From Microplitis mediator (taxonomy: Eukaryota; Arthropoda; Insecta; Hymenoptera; Braconidae): a stretch of DNA of 64,000 nucleotides. Location of the stretch: contig NC_079976.1 in NCBI RefSeq assembly GCF_029852145.1, forward strand, positions 9,770,104-9,834,103. The letters are read 5' to 3'. The translations under genes were made by a program, and so were the position numbers. Below the pieces are notes generated by a model, which did not search any database, was not told where the DNA came from, and was given only the letters and a program-made list of their open reading frames with translations. Below, in pieces: positions 1-11,371 of the stretch (position 1 is the first letter of the stretch; each line of letters starts with the position of its first letter).

Positions 1-534
1 ATGACGACGGTGATTGTGAAAGTAAAGAATGAAATATAAGAAAATAAAAAAAAATCGTGACAATTTGTAGCGTGTGTTTATAACTGTTGATGTAAGTATT
101 GGCTTGTATGTACGGTAAATAAGCTTCCGGTTTTCTATCAAGCGTTCTTTAGCTAATAATGAGGAAGTTTACGTCCGTTTGTTGTTGTGCCGATTTTCTC
201 CTTCCTTTACTTTGTAATCTGATTAAAGTTTTTTTTTCTTCATTTTTTAGGAGACTGGCTCGGACGTAATAGTTGAAGAGGATGTTTTGCAATCTATTAT
301 TTATTACTGACTTTTTATTCCAGGAAAACGGGGCAAAATGGGTTAATAAAGGAAATAACGAAAATTATAATATTTACAACTTCGAGTCGTAAAATAATCA
401 TTTCATAAATTAAATTTTTTCTAATTTTAGACGGACAAGAATTTTTCAGCAGTGAAAACAAGTTTTTTTGCCCTCTATTCATTAAAGAAAAATTTTGGTA
501 ATTTATTATGGTCTATTTTGTTTTAGGGTGTTGA
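1..534 (+). repeat. Segmental duplication unit 1, upstream module
   Basis: Positions about 124-534 match 10420-10830 closely (same order, scattered substitutions), including the stretch ending in GAGACTGGCTCGGACGTAAT and the phrase GGGCAAAATGGGTTAATA. This is the left part of a duplicated unit whose second copy lies about 10.3 kb downstream. No open frame is shared between the copies, so it is treated as non-coding. Bases 1-123 hold nothing recognisable. Confidence 0.75.
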
Positions 535-785
535 CATTATTAAACTCGTTTAAAAATTTGAATTGAAAAAATATCCTGCCTTAACAATAATTTCGTTACA
601 AAATAAATATATTTTTATGAAGTCGATTAATAACCTTGAATTAAATACTTGTATAAACCAAATAAAATTTTCTTTATTTAAGTGCACTCTCAGACAGTGC
701 CCCCCCCCCACTTTCTAAAAATTTTCAATGACTTTTAATTGTCATAAGCGTATCAAAATTGAATCCATTCCCGAGTCGAAATCTA

Positions 786-1641
786 CACGGAGAGAAAAAA
801 ATAGTTCTGATTCCTATGCTAGCATGGTAACCATTACTATGTTACATAGGAACAAAGATTTTTGTGAATATGCTGGAAAAAATTTTTAGAATTGTGGCAA
901 AAACATGAGTCATAGCTCATTCGATGCGGAATGAAATTCCGAACAAGATGTGTTTCTTATTTTTTTTATTTATCAAAATTTCAATTTTTTATTAACAAAA
1001 AACATAAACAAAACGAAGAATCGTAGATTTTTGTTAATATCTCAATAACTATAAGAGATATCAAAAATCTAAAAAAAGATCTTTAAAGAGGAGGAAATTT
1101 CTGAAAAAAAGGATCGACTCCCGGAATTCTATAGCTCCATAAACAATAATTTTTATTTAATGTTGAAAATCGGATTCCGCGCGGCTGCTATCTTACTCTA
1201 ACCTCAACGCGCAAATATGACAGCAGCCGCGCGGAATCCGATTTTCAACATTAAATAAAAATTATTGTTTATGGAGCTATAGAATTCCGGGAAACGATCC
1301 TTTTTTTCAGAAATTTCCTCCTCTTTAAAGATCTTTTTTTAGATTTTTGATATCTCTTATAGTTATTGAGATATTAACAAAAATCTAAGATTCTTCGTTT
1401 TGTTTATGTTTTTTGTTAATAAAAAATTGAAATGTTGTTAAATAAAAAAAAAAATAAGAAACACATCTTGCTCGGAATTTAATTCCGCATCCAATGAGCT
1501 ATCACTCATATTTTTGCCACAATTCTAAAAATTTTTTCCAGCATATTCCCACAGGATATTCACAAAAATCTTCGTTCCTATGTAAAATAGTAATGGTTAC
1601 CATGATAGCATAGGAATCAGAACTATTTTTTTCTCTCCGTG
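786..1641. mobile_element. Palindromic TIR element, CACGGARAGAAAA class
   Basis: Starts CACGGAGAGAAAAAAATAG and ends with its reverse complement; the two ~400 bp arms pair almost fully, with a short loop near 1185-1215 (AATCGGATTCCGCGCGGCTG and its complement flank it). TA stands immediately outside both ends (784-785, 1642-1643), as expected for a TA target duplication. Non-coding. The ends match those of the 7635-8650 element. Confidence 0.8.
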
Positions 1642-1661
1642 TAAGGCATACTTTAAACCTA

Positions 1662-1806
1662 CTCTCTAAACACGAATTAGTGAAAATAAGTGAATATTCA
1701 CTATATAATTCCAAGTGCAAACCGAACCACTAATTTCAAAAAAGGGTTTGGTTGGCACTCAGAATTAGTGAATATTCACTTATTTCACTAATTCATGTTT
1801 AGTGAG
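1662..1806. mobile_element. Small TIR element, CTCTCTAAAC class
   Basis: A 145 bp element with ends CTCTCTAAACACGAATTAG and the complement of CTCACTAAACATGAATTAG, flanked by TA on both sides (1660-1661 and 1807-1808). The subterminal word AGTGAATATTCACT is itself a perfect palindrome. Related ends occur at 4947, 11372 and 15132. Confidence 0.7.
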
Positions 1807-3059
1807 TAAATGAGCATTGAAAACCTACATTAGACTTTTTAGGACATAATCATTGTAAAAGCTTGAAATTAACGAACTTAGACTCACAAAGGCATGGATT
1901 AGACCTACAAAGATATAGATCGTAAAATAAACGAACTCAGAATTTTTTGAATCGACTCTCTGGCTGTTTCTAGGACCTGTTCCATTTTATTGTTGAATAA
2001 AATCTCAAGCCGAAAAAATTATTTGATAGACAACTTATATAAAGGTTTCAAAATATTTTTGATTTCAAGCTGAGACAATTGAAATTTCATCAGATGTCGA
2101 AGTTTTGAGGTACTAGAAAAGCTATAGCTCTCATATCGCTATAGAATATATTCTCATCATTTTCAGAATGATATCCGAATGTCTGTCTGTATGTGTGTAT
2201 ATGTGTGTGTGTACGTATGTATAAAAATATCCTTTTTATATCCTATCTTATCAATATTTCGTTACAAAATAAATAAATTTATGAAGTTGATCAATAACCT
2301 TGAACTAAATACTTTTATAAACAAATTACAATTTTCTTTATTTACTGACGATAACAAATAAGTTAAGCAATAATTTCCAATATCAGGTGTTTTGCAGCAA
2401 ATTTTTATTTATTTATCCGCATGAATTGACTTCCTAAATATTTATGTAACCTTCATAACGGTTAAAAAATCATTAAGGTATAGAAACATACCGTAAAAGA
2501 GCCTAAGAGAAACAGTGAAATAAAAAAATTTAAAATGTATTAAAAATTTGTGGAACTGTTTGAAACAATATAAACAAAGAAAAAAAAATTGTTACCGAAA
2601 GAACCCTGTGTAACTATTTTTTATAAACAAAAAATGACTTTTTCGCCGTGTCAGTGGAACAAACAGCTCTAAAATAAAAACTATTTATCGGATCAAATTG
2701 TTTAAGCTCTCATTCTAAAGGCGCAGAATCATAAAAACTGTGTGCTAAATTTCAAATCAAAATATTTGAAACTTCTAAGAGTATTCTCTGATTTTTTTTA
2801 CGCGTCGATTTTTTTCCCTCGGACTAAAAAAAATCATTAAAAAAGCACAGATTTTTACGCAGTAAGTTTTTTGCGAGTTGAGCTATTAAACGTACCAAGA
2901 GTTCAATAGAACCATATTTTTATTCCCTACAAAAATATGCGCATAACTACACGAAAATATTAATGTTTATTATAGATCAGGTCAATTGTTTATAAACTTA
3001 CGATTTAGACTTTAAAAATTCATTACTTCAAAAGTTTTTTCTTTATAAAAAATAGTCGC

Positions 3060-3608
3060 ACAGGTTTTTGATTTTTAAAAAAATGGTGTTCTGATCGATT
3101 TTAAGAGCTTGGCATTGAAATGAAAATAACTAGAAATTATTTTCTATAATGCAGAATTTGAAAAATATTTATCAATGATAATTTATAGAAAATAAAATTG
3201 TCTACAGAAAAGATTTAATGACATTTTATAATAAGTATGATAGTTTCGCCGAAAAAATAAAAAGATCTCGAAATTTACTCTTACTTGACTTCGAGCTCCA
3301 ATAACTTTTGAACAGATGGATTTGTCAAAAAATGATAAGAGACTTTTTTTGTAGAGCGTTAAATTCCCTACAAAAATATATGCTGGGCTTATTCGTACAA
3401 TGAGCCTTTGCCGAGGTAAAAAATTCCAAACTAAAAAAGTTTTTTTATCCATGTTATTTAAATGGGAAATCAAAAATCACGAAGCGCCACATCTTAATAT
3501 TAATATTAAGAGCTCAAACTTTACCAGAATTTTTTTTTCATCATCCTTAACGATACTTTTACGGTAACTGAAGAAAAAAAAATTAGTTCTTTTCTTTGGC
3601 GCACCCTA
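3060..3608. mobile_element. Right half of a TAGGGTG...CACCCTA hairpin element
   Basis: The segment runs in the same order as the right halves of the elements at 26940-27488 and 31574-32594: a line around AGAGCTTG.CATT, then GATAGTTTCGCCG, then AAAAATGATAAGAGAC, then GTAGAGCGTTAAATT. It ends GGCGCACCCTA. The complementary left half is absent, so the element is truncated. Confidence 0.6.
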
Positions 3609-4203
3609 ATATATATATATGCTCTATTTTCCTCTTAAAAATTTTCAAGATTCATAAATTATTTTTTCTATAAAAAAAATTTGTATCATTGTTTTATTAT
3701 TGAATAAAATCCCAAGCCAACAAAATTGTTTTACAGACAACTTAAATCAAAGTTTCAAAATTTTTTTTACCTTCCAGCTAAAAAAAATTGTAAATTTCTA
3801 AAAATTCGGCAAGTTATTGTTTTCACCCCGATTTTCATCAGATGTCGACGTTTTGAGGTCCTAGGAAACTATTTTGATCATTTTCAGAATGATGCCTGAT
3901 CTTATATGTGTGTGTTTATATGTAATCTTTGCATATCTTTTTAATGAGTTAATCAATTGAGACGATTCTTGCAACAATCCAAAGAATTTGATGGCCATCA
4001 ACTTTATCCCTTAAAATTTCAAATCGATACATCAAATAGACTCTGAGATATAGAAGAAATAAAAAAAAATCTCTGTAACTCAATGAAACTCGACGATTTC
4101 CACCTCAAGCATCTATATCGGTTGATTCTTTCTTAGAGTATAATTTACCAAATGGTCCAAAAATCATACCATCTCATTGTCCTCATAGTCCTCATTGGAA
4201 TTT

Positions 4204-4940
4204 GTCTATTTTGTTTTAGGGTGTTGAGTTTACCCTTATTACCTGCATTATTTTAAAAAATAATATTATTAAGTAATAATAATTAACAGCAATAACAATT
4301 GCTAAGGTCATTGAAACTTCTAAACATAGCCCGACTTTAATATGACACATAGAATTTTTCTAAGATCTACGTCGATCTATATAGATCGATATCTCTATTT
4401 CTACCGATCAGTATTTAATTTTATGGATGCTCATTGAATTTTAAAAAGTATTTTTTTATATCAAAGTAGATGTGTACTTTTCCATCTCAATGATTTCACA
4501 AGTATACTATATATTATAAAGGATACATAAATATTTAGTAAGTCAATTCACGCGTATAAATCAGTAAAAATTTAAAGTTCACCAAAACACCTGATATAAA
4601 AATATATGTTCTAATTATTTGTTATCTTAATTAAATAAGTAAAATTTTTAATGGTTTATAAAAGAACAAGGTGATTTATCAATCGAATAAATATCGTTGT
4701 TGAGAAAAGAAATTACTGATAAGAGAGACAATAAAAGAACATAATTTTTATGCAATTAACATTTACAAAAAGTTGAGGTCGTTGACTTCAAATCACACTT
4801 CCAGGTGACTAATAAATAAATAATTTATTACAAAAAACCTGCACCCACTAAGTTACTGCCTATATTATCACTATCGAATTTATTACAATTATTTAAATTG
4901 AATTGTTAATTAAATCCTAACTAAGATATTTTTTTCAACT
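4204..4940 (+). repeat. Segmental duplication unit 1, middle module
   Basis: Continues the homology broken by the 535-4203 insertion: 4221-4830 parallels 10823-11360, and 4806-4930 parallels 12180-12300, with the unit 2 copy interrupted by its own transposon (11372-12174). No gene is seen. Confidence 0.7.
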
Positions 4941-4946
4941 TTCACC

Positions 4947-5420
4947 CTCTAAACATGAGTTAGTGAAATAAGTGCTCTCTTAATTTGAATCAGTAAGATA
5001 TCCACTGGTTCATTCAGAGAATAAAGAAGTAACTAGTGAACCAGTGAGATTCAACGTTTCTCACAGGTAAACCAGGGAGTATTAGAATCACTGATTCAAA
5101 CCAGTGCAAAATTCAAGTACTTCAAGTGTCCGATGTCAACAGCGATCTATAGATCATATATGATTAGTTATACCGATTATACCAAGTTATACATAGCCTG
5201 ATGTTCGTTTTTTGATGACAATCGATTTAACTAATAGATTTTAAGCCGATGATGTAATAGAAGTTGAATAAAGACAATTTGTGTAAACATTTGTTAATTT
5301 ATTTATTTTACGTAAATAATCATGTCCTACATGTATAATATCTTAAAATGAATCAGTGAAAAGTACTTCAATCAGTGAATATTCACTGCACAAATAGTCT
5401 CAAGTATCCCTGATTCAGAA
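4947..5420. mobile_element. CTCTAAAC-class element remnant, upstream of peptide gene 1
   Basis: Left end CTCTAAACATGAGTTAGTG resembles the ends at 1662 and 1806. The interior repeats the words CCAGTGA, TTCACTG and AGTGAATATTCACT in both orientations (about 4990-5105 and 5345-5395). The right end is not clear, so the limit is approximate. It lies just upstream of the secreted-peptide gene. Confidence 0.45.
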
Positions 5421-5534
5421 ATCTAATTTGAAATCATTTAAACCCCTTCCTCATCTTAAACTCAACATATTCAAAAGTTCTCTCTTTAAATTAAAAATCT
5501 CGATAACTTTTAATTTCAGTTAATTCTTTAAAAA
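5420..5534 (+). promoter_or_regulatory. Conserved promoter/5' leader of secreted-peptide gene 1
   Basis: About 90 bp immediately before the ATG is well conserved with 13390-13497 upstream of the paralogue, including TTTAAACCCCTTCCTCATC and AATTCTTTAAAAA next to the ATG. A good splice acceptor (TTTTAATTTCAG) ends at 5519, so part of the leader may be spliced. No clear TATA box is seen. Confidence 0.45.
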
Positions 5535-5859
5535 ATGAACTTCAAATTGATGTTTATAATTTGTTTATTCGCAATATGGTCGGTTGTTGCAGATGGTGCA
5601 TTCTTCAGGTCTCGACCCGTAAGTTCATAAATATATTTTATATTTAATTTTTTTCAAAAAAATTTTAACTTTTTTATTTCTTTCATTTTTACTACAGACG
5701 ATAAAGAGAACAATGAGCACCTCTCTTACAAGAAGGGTAAGTGAAAAGATACGTTTTTCATTTGTTTATTTCATCTATTAATTTCTAGTTATTTATTTAT
5801 TTATTCATTTTTTATTACAGGGATTGAGGAGAAATGCTGCAACGACCGTGAGGTTATAA
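5535..5859 (+). CDS. Secreted cationic peptide, paralogue 1 (53 aa)
   Basis: Unrecognised small secreted peptide. Coding exons are 5535-5618, 5698-5736 and 5821-5859, joined in phase 0 by GTAAG donors and ACAG acceptors. A further donor at 5878 and acceptor at 5954-5955 place a fourth, 3' UTR exon from 5956 to the AATAAA at 6091. Residues 1-22 form a signal peptide (MNFK, hydrophobic core MFIICLFAIWSVVA). The remaining ~31 residues hold eight Arg, one Lys, no acidic residue and no Cys, so the product should be a linear, strongly basic extracellular peptide. The paralogue at 13498 has the same exon plan and the same 53-residue length. Signal-peptide residues 1-16 agree at 11 positions, but the mature parts are nearly unrelated. 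The chromosome context gives no function; venom, antimicrobial or immune effector roles are guesses. The gene model itself is well supported by conserved splice sites in two copies. Confidence 0.75.
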
Positions 5860-5955
5860 AAGTAGACCTTTGGGTTAGTAAGTCTATAAAGATATTATAA
5901 AATTAATTTTTTCTTGAAATACATTGTTAACTTTTTATTTTATTTTGTTATCTAG

Positions 5956-6115
5956 TCCAGAAATCCGAGGGAGTCTCAAACAAAATAATCACTCATGGAA
6001 ACCGGAAACGAAATCTCGAATACTTCATCGATAAAATTTGAACTTAATTATTATAAAAATATTATTATTGTTAATTTTATTGCATGTCGGAATAAACCTT
6101 AAGCAAATATATTTT
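5956..6115 (+). terminator. 3' UTR exon and poly(A) signal of peptide gene 1
   Basis: AATAAA at 6091-6096. The whole UTR exon is almost identical to 13917-14075 of paralogue 2, more so than the coding exons. The stop codon lies 18 nt before the last exon junction, too close to trigger nonsense-mediated decay. Confidence 0.7.
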
Positions 6116-6381
6116 ATAATCATTAATTTCAAAAATATTATTTTTATTTTATTTATTTAAGAGGTGGCCGAAAAAAAGTTAAATTTATTTATCTGATTTA
6201 TGTAGTCGTTTTTGAGATATTTCAAAAAAACTAAAAAAAAATTTTTTTTCAATTCTTTCGACAACGGTTTCTCTTGAACAAATGAACCGATTTTGATGGT
6301 TGAAGTGGCATTCGACGTGACTTATAAAGTTTTAGAGCTGATTAGATTTTGGAATCAATCCATCGAGCACATTGCAAGCTA

Positions 6382-7201
6382 CCCTCGCAGATTTGAATCG
6401 AGGTAGAAACACGGTGGGTTTGTTCGATTTTTCCACTGTGATTACGCGGTTTATCCACCGTAATTCCACGGTGGCTCTACCATCGTGTATACACGGTATT
6501 TCCACTGTGATTACGCGGTGGATACACCGTGGAACTACGGTGGAAACACCGTGTATACACAGTGGTCAGGCCACCGTGGAATCACGGTGGATACACCGCG
6601 TAATCACGCACTGTAAAAAATCACCGGGGTAAGTCCAAACGGTGTAGGTGTTAAAATTATCGGTGTTAAATTTACCCCCGAAAGCGGTGTGAAAATAACG
6701 CCGCCACCGGTGTAAATATTTTAGACCGGTGTTAAAATAACGCCGCCGCCGGTGTAAATATTCGGTACCGGTGTTAAAATAACGCCGCCGCCGGAGTAGA
6801 TATTCTTTACCAGTGTTAAAACATTTTATTTTGTGAATATTTTTACTTACTCGATCACTATACTTGTTAATGAATGATATTTTTTATTAATTTTCATAAA
6901 GAACTGACATTTTTTGTGTTTTATAATCTTTAAAGTTAATACTCCAAGCGGACGCAATTTACCCCGCTTTTACACCAATTTTACTCCGCTTTTACACCGG
7001 TATTTTTAACACCGGTGTAATTTTATTTTAACACCGGGCGGAATTAAAAAGAGTCCATTTTTAACACCGCTCTTTTTACAGTGCGGTGGATACACTGTGT
7101 ATACCCGGTGGTGAAATGGAACAAACCAACCGTATAACCACGGTGGATCCACGGTGTTTACACATCCACGGTATTTCCACCGTGATTCAAATCTGCAAGG
7201 G
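6382..7201. mobile_element. TIR element filled with CACGGTGG words
   Basis: Ends CCCTCGCAGATTTGAATC and the complement of CCCTTGCAGATTTGAATC, with TA outside both ends (6380-6381, 7202-7203). The interior is built from CACGGTGG, CCACCGTG and GTATACACGG words in both orientations, which extend the subterminal sequence ATCACGGTGG. A second element (6609-7083) is nested in the middle. The 86-codon open frame here is satellite, not a gene. Confidence 0.75.
6609..7083. mobile_element. Nested CACTGTAAAAA element with ACACCGGTGT words
   Basis: Ends CACTGTAAAAAA and TTTTTACAGTG inside the 6382-7201 element. The interior iterates CCGGTGTTAAAATAACGCCG and variants on the left and TTTACACCGG / ACACCGG on the right, separated by an AT-rich centre (6820-6940). 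Non-coding. Confidence 0.7.
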
Positions 7202-7634
7202 TATCCAAAAAAAACATTTTTAAAAAAATTTTATTTTTGGAATATCTCCGAACGCACCTTACCGATTAATTTAAATTTTTTACAGCTTTTAAATATTGAC
7301 AAGTCGCGCCGAGTGCCACCTTAAAGATCAAAATCGGTTCATCCGTTCGAAAGATACAGATATTTACATACACACATATATACATTCGGACATCATCTTG
7401 AAATTAGCCAGAATAGCTTCCTAGAACCTCAAAACGTTAAAATCTCTCAGAAATTCGATTTTCGAAAATCGGACCGAAACCAATAATTTCCCAAATTTTT
7501 GAAAATTTCCAATTTTCTTAGCGGGAAGTTCAAAATTAAACGAAAATTTGTCAATTAATTTTAAATAAAGAAAATTTTTAATGGTTTATTCGACCCTGTG
7601 TCCTTATTTTGCTTTCTATTCCTACAAAGATATA

Positions 7635-8650
7635 CACGGAAAGAAAATTATGGGAAGTTTTCCTATGCATTATGGGAATGGTTCCCATAATGGTATGGGA
7701 AGAGTACCTATACTACTATAGGAATGGTTCCCATATATTATGGGAATCATCCCCATAATAGTATGAGAATAGTTCCCATAATGATATGGGAATGGTTCCC
7801 ATAATGATATGGGAATGGTTCCCATACCATTATGGGAATGGTTCCCATAATATTATAGAAACCATTCCCATATCATTATGGGAACCATTCCCATACTATT
7901 ATGGGAATGGTTCCCATATTGGTATAGGAACTATTCCTATAATATTATGGGAACTATTCCCATAATGTTATGGGAACCATCCCTATAATATCATAAAATT
8001 TTTTTTTTGCACAATAGTGTAGAAATTTCCCAAAATTCAAATTTTCTTGAATGTTTTGTGCTGACAAAAAAATTCTTATTAAAAATTTTAATGTTTTTTT
8101 GCCGAATTCGATTTTTTTTTTCAATGTTTGAATTTTTGTTTTTATGTTTAATAATATTTCTGTGTATTGTAGAAGTGATTACCACACTTCTTTAAATTAA
8201 TTTTTTAATGATATTATGGGAACCATTCCCATAATATTATAGGAATGGTTCCTATAATAGTATGGGAACTATTCCCATAATAATATGGGAATGATTCCCA
8301 TAATGGTATACGAACCATTCCAATTGCATTATGGGAATCATTCCCATAATATTATGGGAATAGTTCCCATACTATTATAGGAACCATTCCAATAAATTAT
8401 AGGAATGATTCCCATAATATTATAGAAAGTATTCCTATAAATTATATGAACCATTCCTATAATTATAGTAACCATTCCTATAGTGTTATGGGTATCATTC
8501 CCATAATTATAGGAACTATTCCTATAATTATGGGAATCATTCCTATAATTATAGGAACCGCTCCCATAATTTATGGTCGTAATTCCTATGATGGTATAGG
8601 AAAAAATTTCACAAAATTATGGGAACCGCTGCCATAATTTTCTTTCCGTG
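7635..8650. mobile_element. TIR element filled with GGGAAYRRTTCCC palindromes
   Basis: Perfect TIRs CACGGAAAGAAAATTATGG and complement, flanked by TA (7633-7634, 8651-8652). The unit 2 and unit 3 paralogous sites (about 14826 and 15692) lack it, so the empty site is known and confirms insertion at TA. Both arms are arrays of about 18-21 bp self-complementary words of the type TATGGGAATGGTTCCCATA, on each side of an unrelated AT-rich core (about 7995-8200). Short open frames in the core overlap on both strands and carry no recognisable protein. Confidence 0.85.
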
Positions 8651-8651
8651 T

Positions 8652-8878
8652 AAAAAATAAAATCATTAATTTCCATAAATAATGTTTCTTTTTCATCCAA
8701 TCAATTAATCTAAATATTAAATCGTTATTGTTTTCATTATTTTTGAATAACATAAACAAAAAAAATAATTATTAACGCTCGAGTAGCGTTTCTATTCAAC
8801 GCTATAGATATCAGCCTTTCTATCAAGCGTTCATCTTTAGCTAAAAATGAGAAAATTTACTATGATAAATTAATCTAA
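8652..8878 (+). repeat. Segmental duplication unit 1, downstream module
   Basis: Matches 14826-15050 and 15700-15862, ending in the stretch CGCTCGAGTAGCGTTTCTAT (8776-8795), then CAACGCTATAGATATCAG. This junction phrase recurs at 10389, 14939 and, weaker, 15827, and marks unit boundaries. Confidence 0.7.
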
Positions 8879-9374
8879 GCACTGATAGAAGTATTTATTT
8901 GAGCCAAATAAGATTTATTAATAGTTAATAAATGATTTATTTGAAAGCTTAACCAAATAAACATTTCTTAATAGTTAATAAATGGCTCATTTGAATAGAA
9001 AGAAATGACGCATGAAGTTAATTAATTAAGATTATGACAAATAATTTATAGGACTGTTTAATTTTACTTTTTTAAGGAAAATAATACACACAATTAATTT
9101 AAATTGAGGATAAAAAATATTATACAAAATATAAAAAAAAAATGAAATATTATAATAAATCTCTACTAACGATTACACTCATTTCATTCGACGTTATAAA
9201 CATAAAGTGGCACGGTAGTCAAATATCGCAGCGATGTTCACTCAAATATAAGATTTATTAACCATTAATTAATCTACATTTGAGGCAAACAAATATTTAT
9301 TTCGGCCAAATAATGCTGAAAACTGTTTCAAATAAATACATTCATTAGTATCAAATAAATACTTCTATCAGTGT
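8879..9374. mobile_element. CACTGATAGAAGTATTTA TIR element
   Basis: Left end CACTGATAGAAGTATTTA and right end AATACTTCTATCAGTG are inverted repeats. The interior repeats the word TTTATTTGAGCCAAATAA and variants (AACCAAATAAACATTTCTTA, GGCCAAATAATG). The paralogous site near 15044 is uninterrupted, so this is an insertion. Its target duplication is not clean. Confidence 0.6.
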
Positions 9375-9399
9375 GATATATAATTAATCTATATGGTAA

Positions 9400-9497
9400 C
9401 GTTATAGCAAGTATTCCAAGTAAAGCCGTAATTTCTTTAATAACAAATAAAATAAGTGTGATTGTTTAACAAAATTACCAACAATACAATTATACAA
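9400..9497 (+). repeat. Duplicated module with 15050-15130
   Basis: GTTATAGCAAGTATTCCAAG (9401-9420) followed by the GCCGTAATTTCTTTAATAAC stretch matches 15055-15120, continuing the module after the 8879-9374 insertion. A second, partial copy lies at 9905-9950. Confidence 0.6.
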
Positions 9498-9613
9498 CAG
9501 TGCAGCCAGATCGCAGACGAAAAGTTCCCCTTCCCAAGCACCGTTTAAGCTGTGAGTGATGCTAAAATGGTGCGAAAGAAGGGGAACTTTTCGTCCACGA
9601 TCTGGCTGCACTG
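9498..9613. mobile_element. hAT-type MITE with perfect 8-bp target duplication
   Basis: A 116 bp hairpin with ends CAGTGCAGCCAGATCG and complement, and internal pairing of AAGTTCCCCTTC with GAAGGGGAACTT. TTATACAA is present directly on both sides (9490-9497 and 9614-9621). Eight-base duplications with CAGTG-type ends are typical of hAT elements. Non-coding. Confidence 0.85.
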
Positions 9614-9621
9614 TTATACAA

Positions 9622-9950
9622 GGCTATATAAATTTAGTAGAATTTTTCTCAAATTATAACAGCAAACTTAGAATACTTGCTATAATATTATCATAGAGAA
9701 TAATTTGCCATCATTGTCGCTATCATTTTTCAAACGGTCTAAAGTAGAATATACTTGCAATAACTTTACGGATGAGCTTTAGGTCTCCGATTGTTTCTAA
9801 ATAATGTATGGGATTATAGTGAGCACTATCTTAATGATATTTATATGTCAATCAAACATACGAAGTTTAGAATTGAATAAAAGCGTTAATCAAACCGATC
9901 AGTAATGTCGTAATTCTTTTAATAACAAATAAAATAAGTATGATCGTTTA
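9622..9950. other. Intergenic stretch, no gene seen
   Basis: AT-rich sequence with a partial copy of the GCCGTAATT module at 9905-9950. No open frame, RNA gene or clear repeat boundary is visible in the rest. Confidence 0.5.
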
Positions 9951-9951
9951 A

Positions 9952-10347
9952 TTGAATTCCCTGATTAAACAACTGAATTCGATCGAATTAAACAGAATTA
10001 AATTTTTAATTCTATTTAATTCAAATAAATTCTGTTAATTTGGTACCTAACTAAAAATGAATTCTGTCTAATTCGGCAGGAAAACCAGAATTTATCCAAA
10101 TTAAAACGAATTTAAATAATTCTATTCGGTTTAATTCTGATTAATTCGAAAATAATTCTCCAATTTCTAGTTCTGAATCCGAATTAAACTGAATTAAAAC
10201 GAATTTGAAATTTTTAAATCGGTTTTATTCTTTTTAATTCAAATTCAAATTTTCAATTCAGTTGAATTCTGTTTTGCAGAATTCGACAGAATATAACAGA
10301 ATTAAAATATTTAATTAGGTCGAATTAAGTTGTTTAATCAGGATTCA
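9952..10347. mobile_element. TIR element filled with GAATTAAA words
   Basis: Left end TGAATTCCCTGATTAAACAA and right end TTGTTTAATCAGGATTCA are inverted repeats. The 350 bp between them is almost wholly made of GAATTAAA, TTTAATTC and GAATTC words in both orientations, which extend the subterminal text CTGAATTCGATCGAATTAAA. Non-coding. Confidence 0.7.
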
Positions 10348-10380
10348 CTACCATCAATTATCATGTTATTATTAAAAATT

Positions 10381-11371
10381 ATTCAAGCTCGAGTAGCGTT
10401 TCTATCCAACGCTATAATCAGCTCTTCTATCGAGCGTTCTTTAACTAATAATGATAAAGTTTACGTTTGCTGTTATGCCAATCATTTCCTTATTCATTTA
10501 CTTTGTGTTCTGATAAAACTTTTTTTTCTTCATTTTTTAAGAGATTGGCTCGGACGTAATAGTCGAAGAGAATTTCCTCAATCTATTATTTATTTATTAC
10601 TGACTTTTTGCTTCAGGTTAACAGGGCAAAATGGGTTAATAGGGAAAATAGTAAAAATTTTGATATTTATTTTTTCGAGTCGTAAAATAATTATTTTATG
10701 AATTTCATTTTTTTCAAATTTTGAGCAGATAAAAATTTGCAGCAGTCGAAAAAAATTTTTTGCCCTTTATTTATTGAAGAAAAAGTTTAGTACACAATTT
10801 TTTTATGGTCTATTTTATTTTAGGGTGTTGAGTTTACTCTTATTACCTGCATTACTTTGAAAAATAATATTATTAAATGATAATCATTAATAACAATAAT
10901 AATTCCTAAGGTCATCGTAACTTTTAAAAATAGCCCGGCTTTAACATGACACATGGAATTTTTCTAAGATCTACTTAGATGTATATAGATCGATATCTCT
11001 ATTTTTACCGATCAGTATTTAATTTTATGGATGCTCATAGAATTTTTAGAAATATTATTTTATATCGAAGCAGATGTGTGCTCTTTAATCTCAATGGCTT
11101 TGAAAGAATCATAAAGGTTACCTGAATACTTAAGTCAATTCGCGTGGTTAAATCAATAAAAATGAAAAATTCAGCGAAATACAATATATTAAAAATCAAT
11201 ATTTTCATTATCTGTTATCTTTATTAAATAAGGAAAATTTTTAATGGTTTATAAAAGTAATCAGAAAAATTACTGATAAGACAGGATATAAAAGAGCATA
11301 ATTTTTATGCGATCAACACTCACAAACAAGTTGAGATCGTCAGTACTTCAAATCAATCTTTCAGGTGGGTG
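10381..11371 (+). repeat. Segmental duplication unit 2, upstream and middle modules
   Basis: Colinear with 124-534 plus 4204-4830 of unit 1, without the 3.7 kb insertion found there. A 123-codon open frame across 10330-10701 is not conserved in unit 1 (frameshifts and stops at 250-330), so it is not treated as a gene. Confidence 0.75.

Larger units (their letters stand above)
535..4203. mobile_element. Composite 3.7 kb insertion flanked by a 24-bp direct repeat
   Basis: The same 24 bases stand at 511-534 and 4204-4227. The paralogous unit 2 (about 10808-10833) has this string once and is continuous across it, so 535-4203 is an insertion in unit 1. Inside are a palindromic TIR element (786-1641), a small TIR element (1662-1806), the right half of a TAGGGTG hairpin element (about 3060-3608), and internal direct duplications: 573-685 matches 2230-2355, and 1975-2215 resembles 3690-3930. 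No coding capacity is visible. It may be one large non-autonomous element or several nested ones. Confidence 0.6.
6140..7560. repeat. Repeat insertion downstream of peptide gene 1
   Basis: Absent from the unit 2 copy, whose 3' flank runs straight on. It contains two blocks of an interspersed repeat split by the 6382-7201 element. Its right end, TTTCTTAGCGGGAAGTT at about 7518-7534, recurs at 38178-38194. Related text with CCTCAAAACGT near 7426 and TTTTGAGGTCCTAG near 3853 shows the same family elsewhere in the window. Non-coding. Confidence 0.5.

Noticed and set aside
6372..6632. 86-codon open frame
   Set aside because: Product of the CACGGTGG word array in a transposon.
7635..8650. CRISPR-like array of regularly spaced short repeats
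   Set aside because: The repeats are self-complementary words without unique spacers, inside a TIR element in an animal genome.
10330..10701. 123-codon open frame
   Set aside because: Lies in the duplicated upstream module; the unit 1 copy is broken by stops and frameshifts, so it is not a conserved gene.
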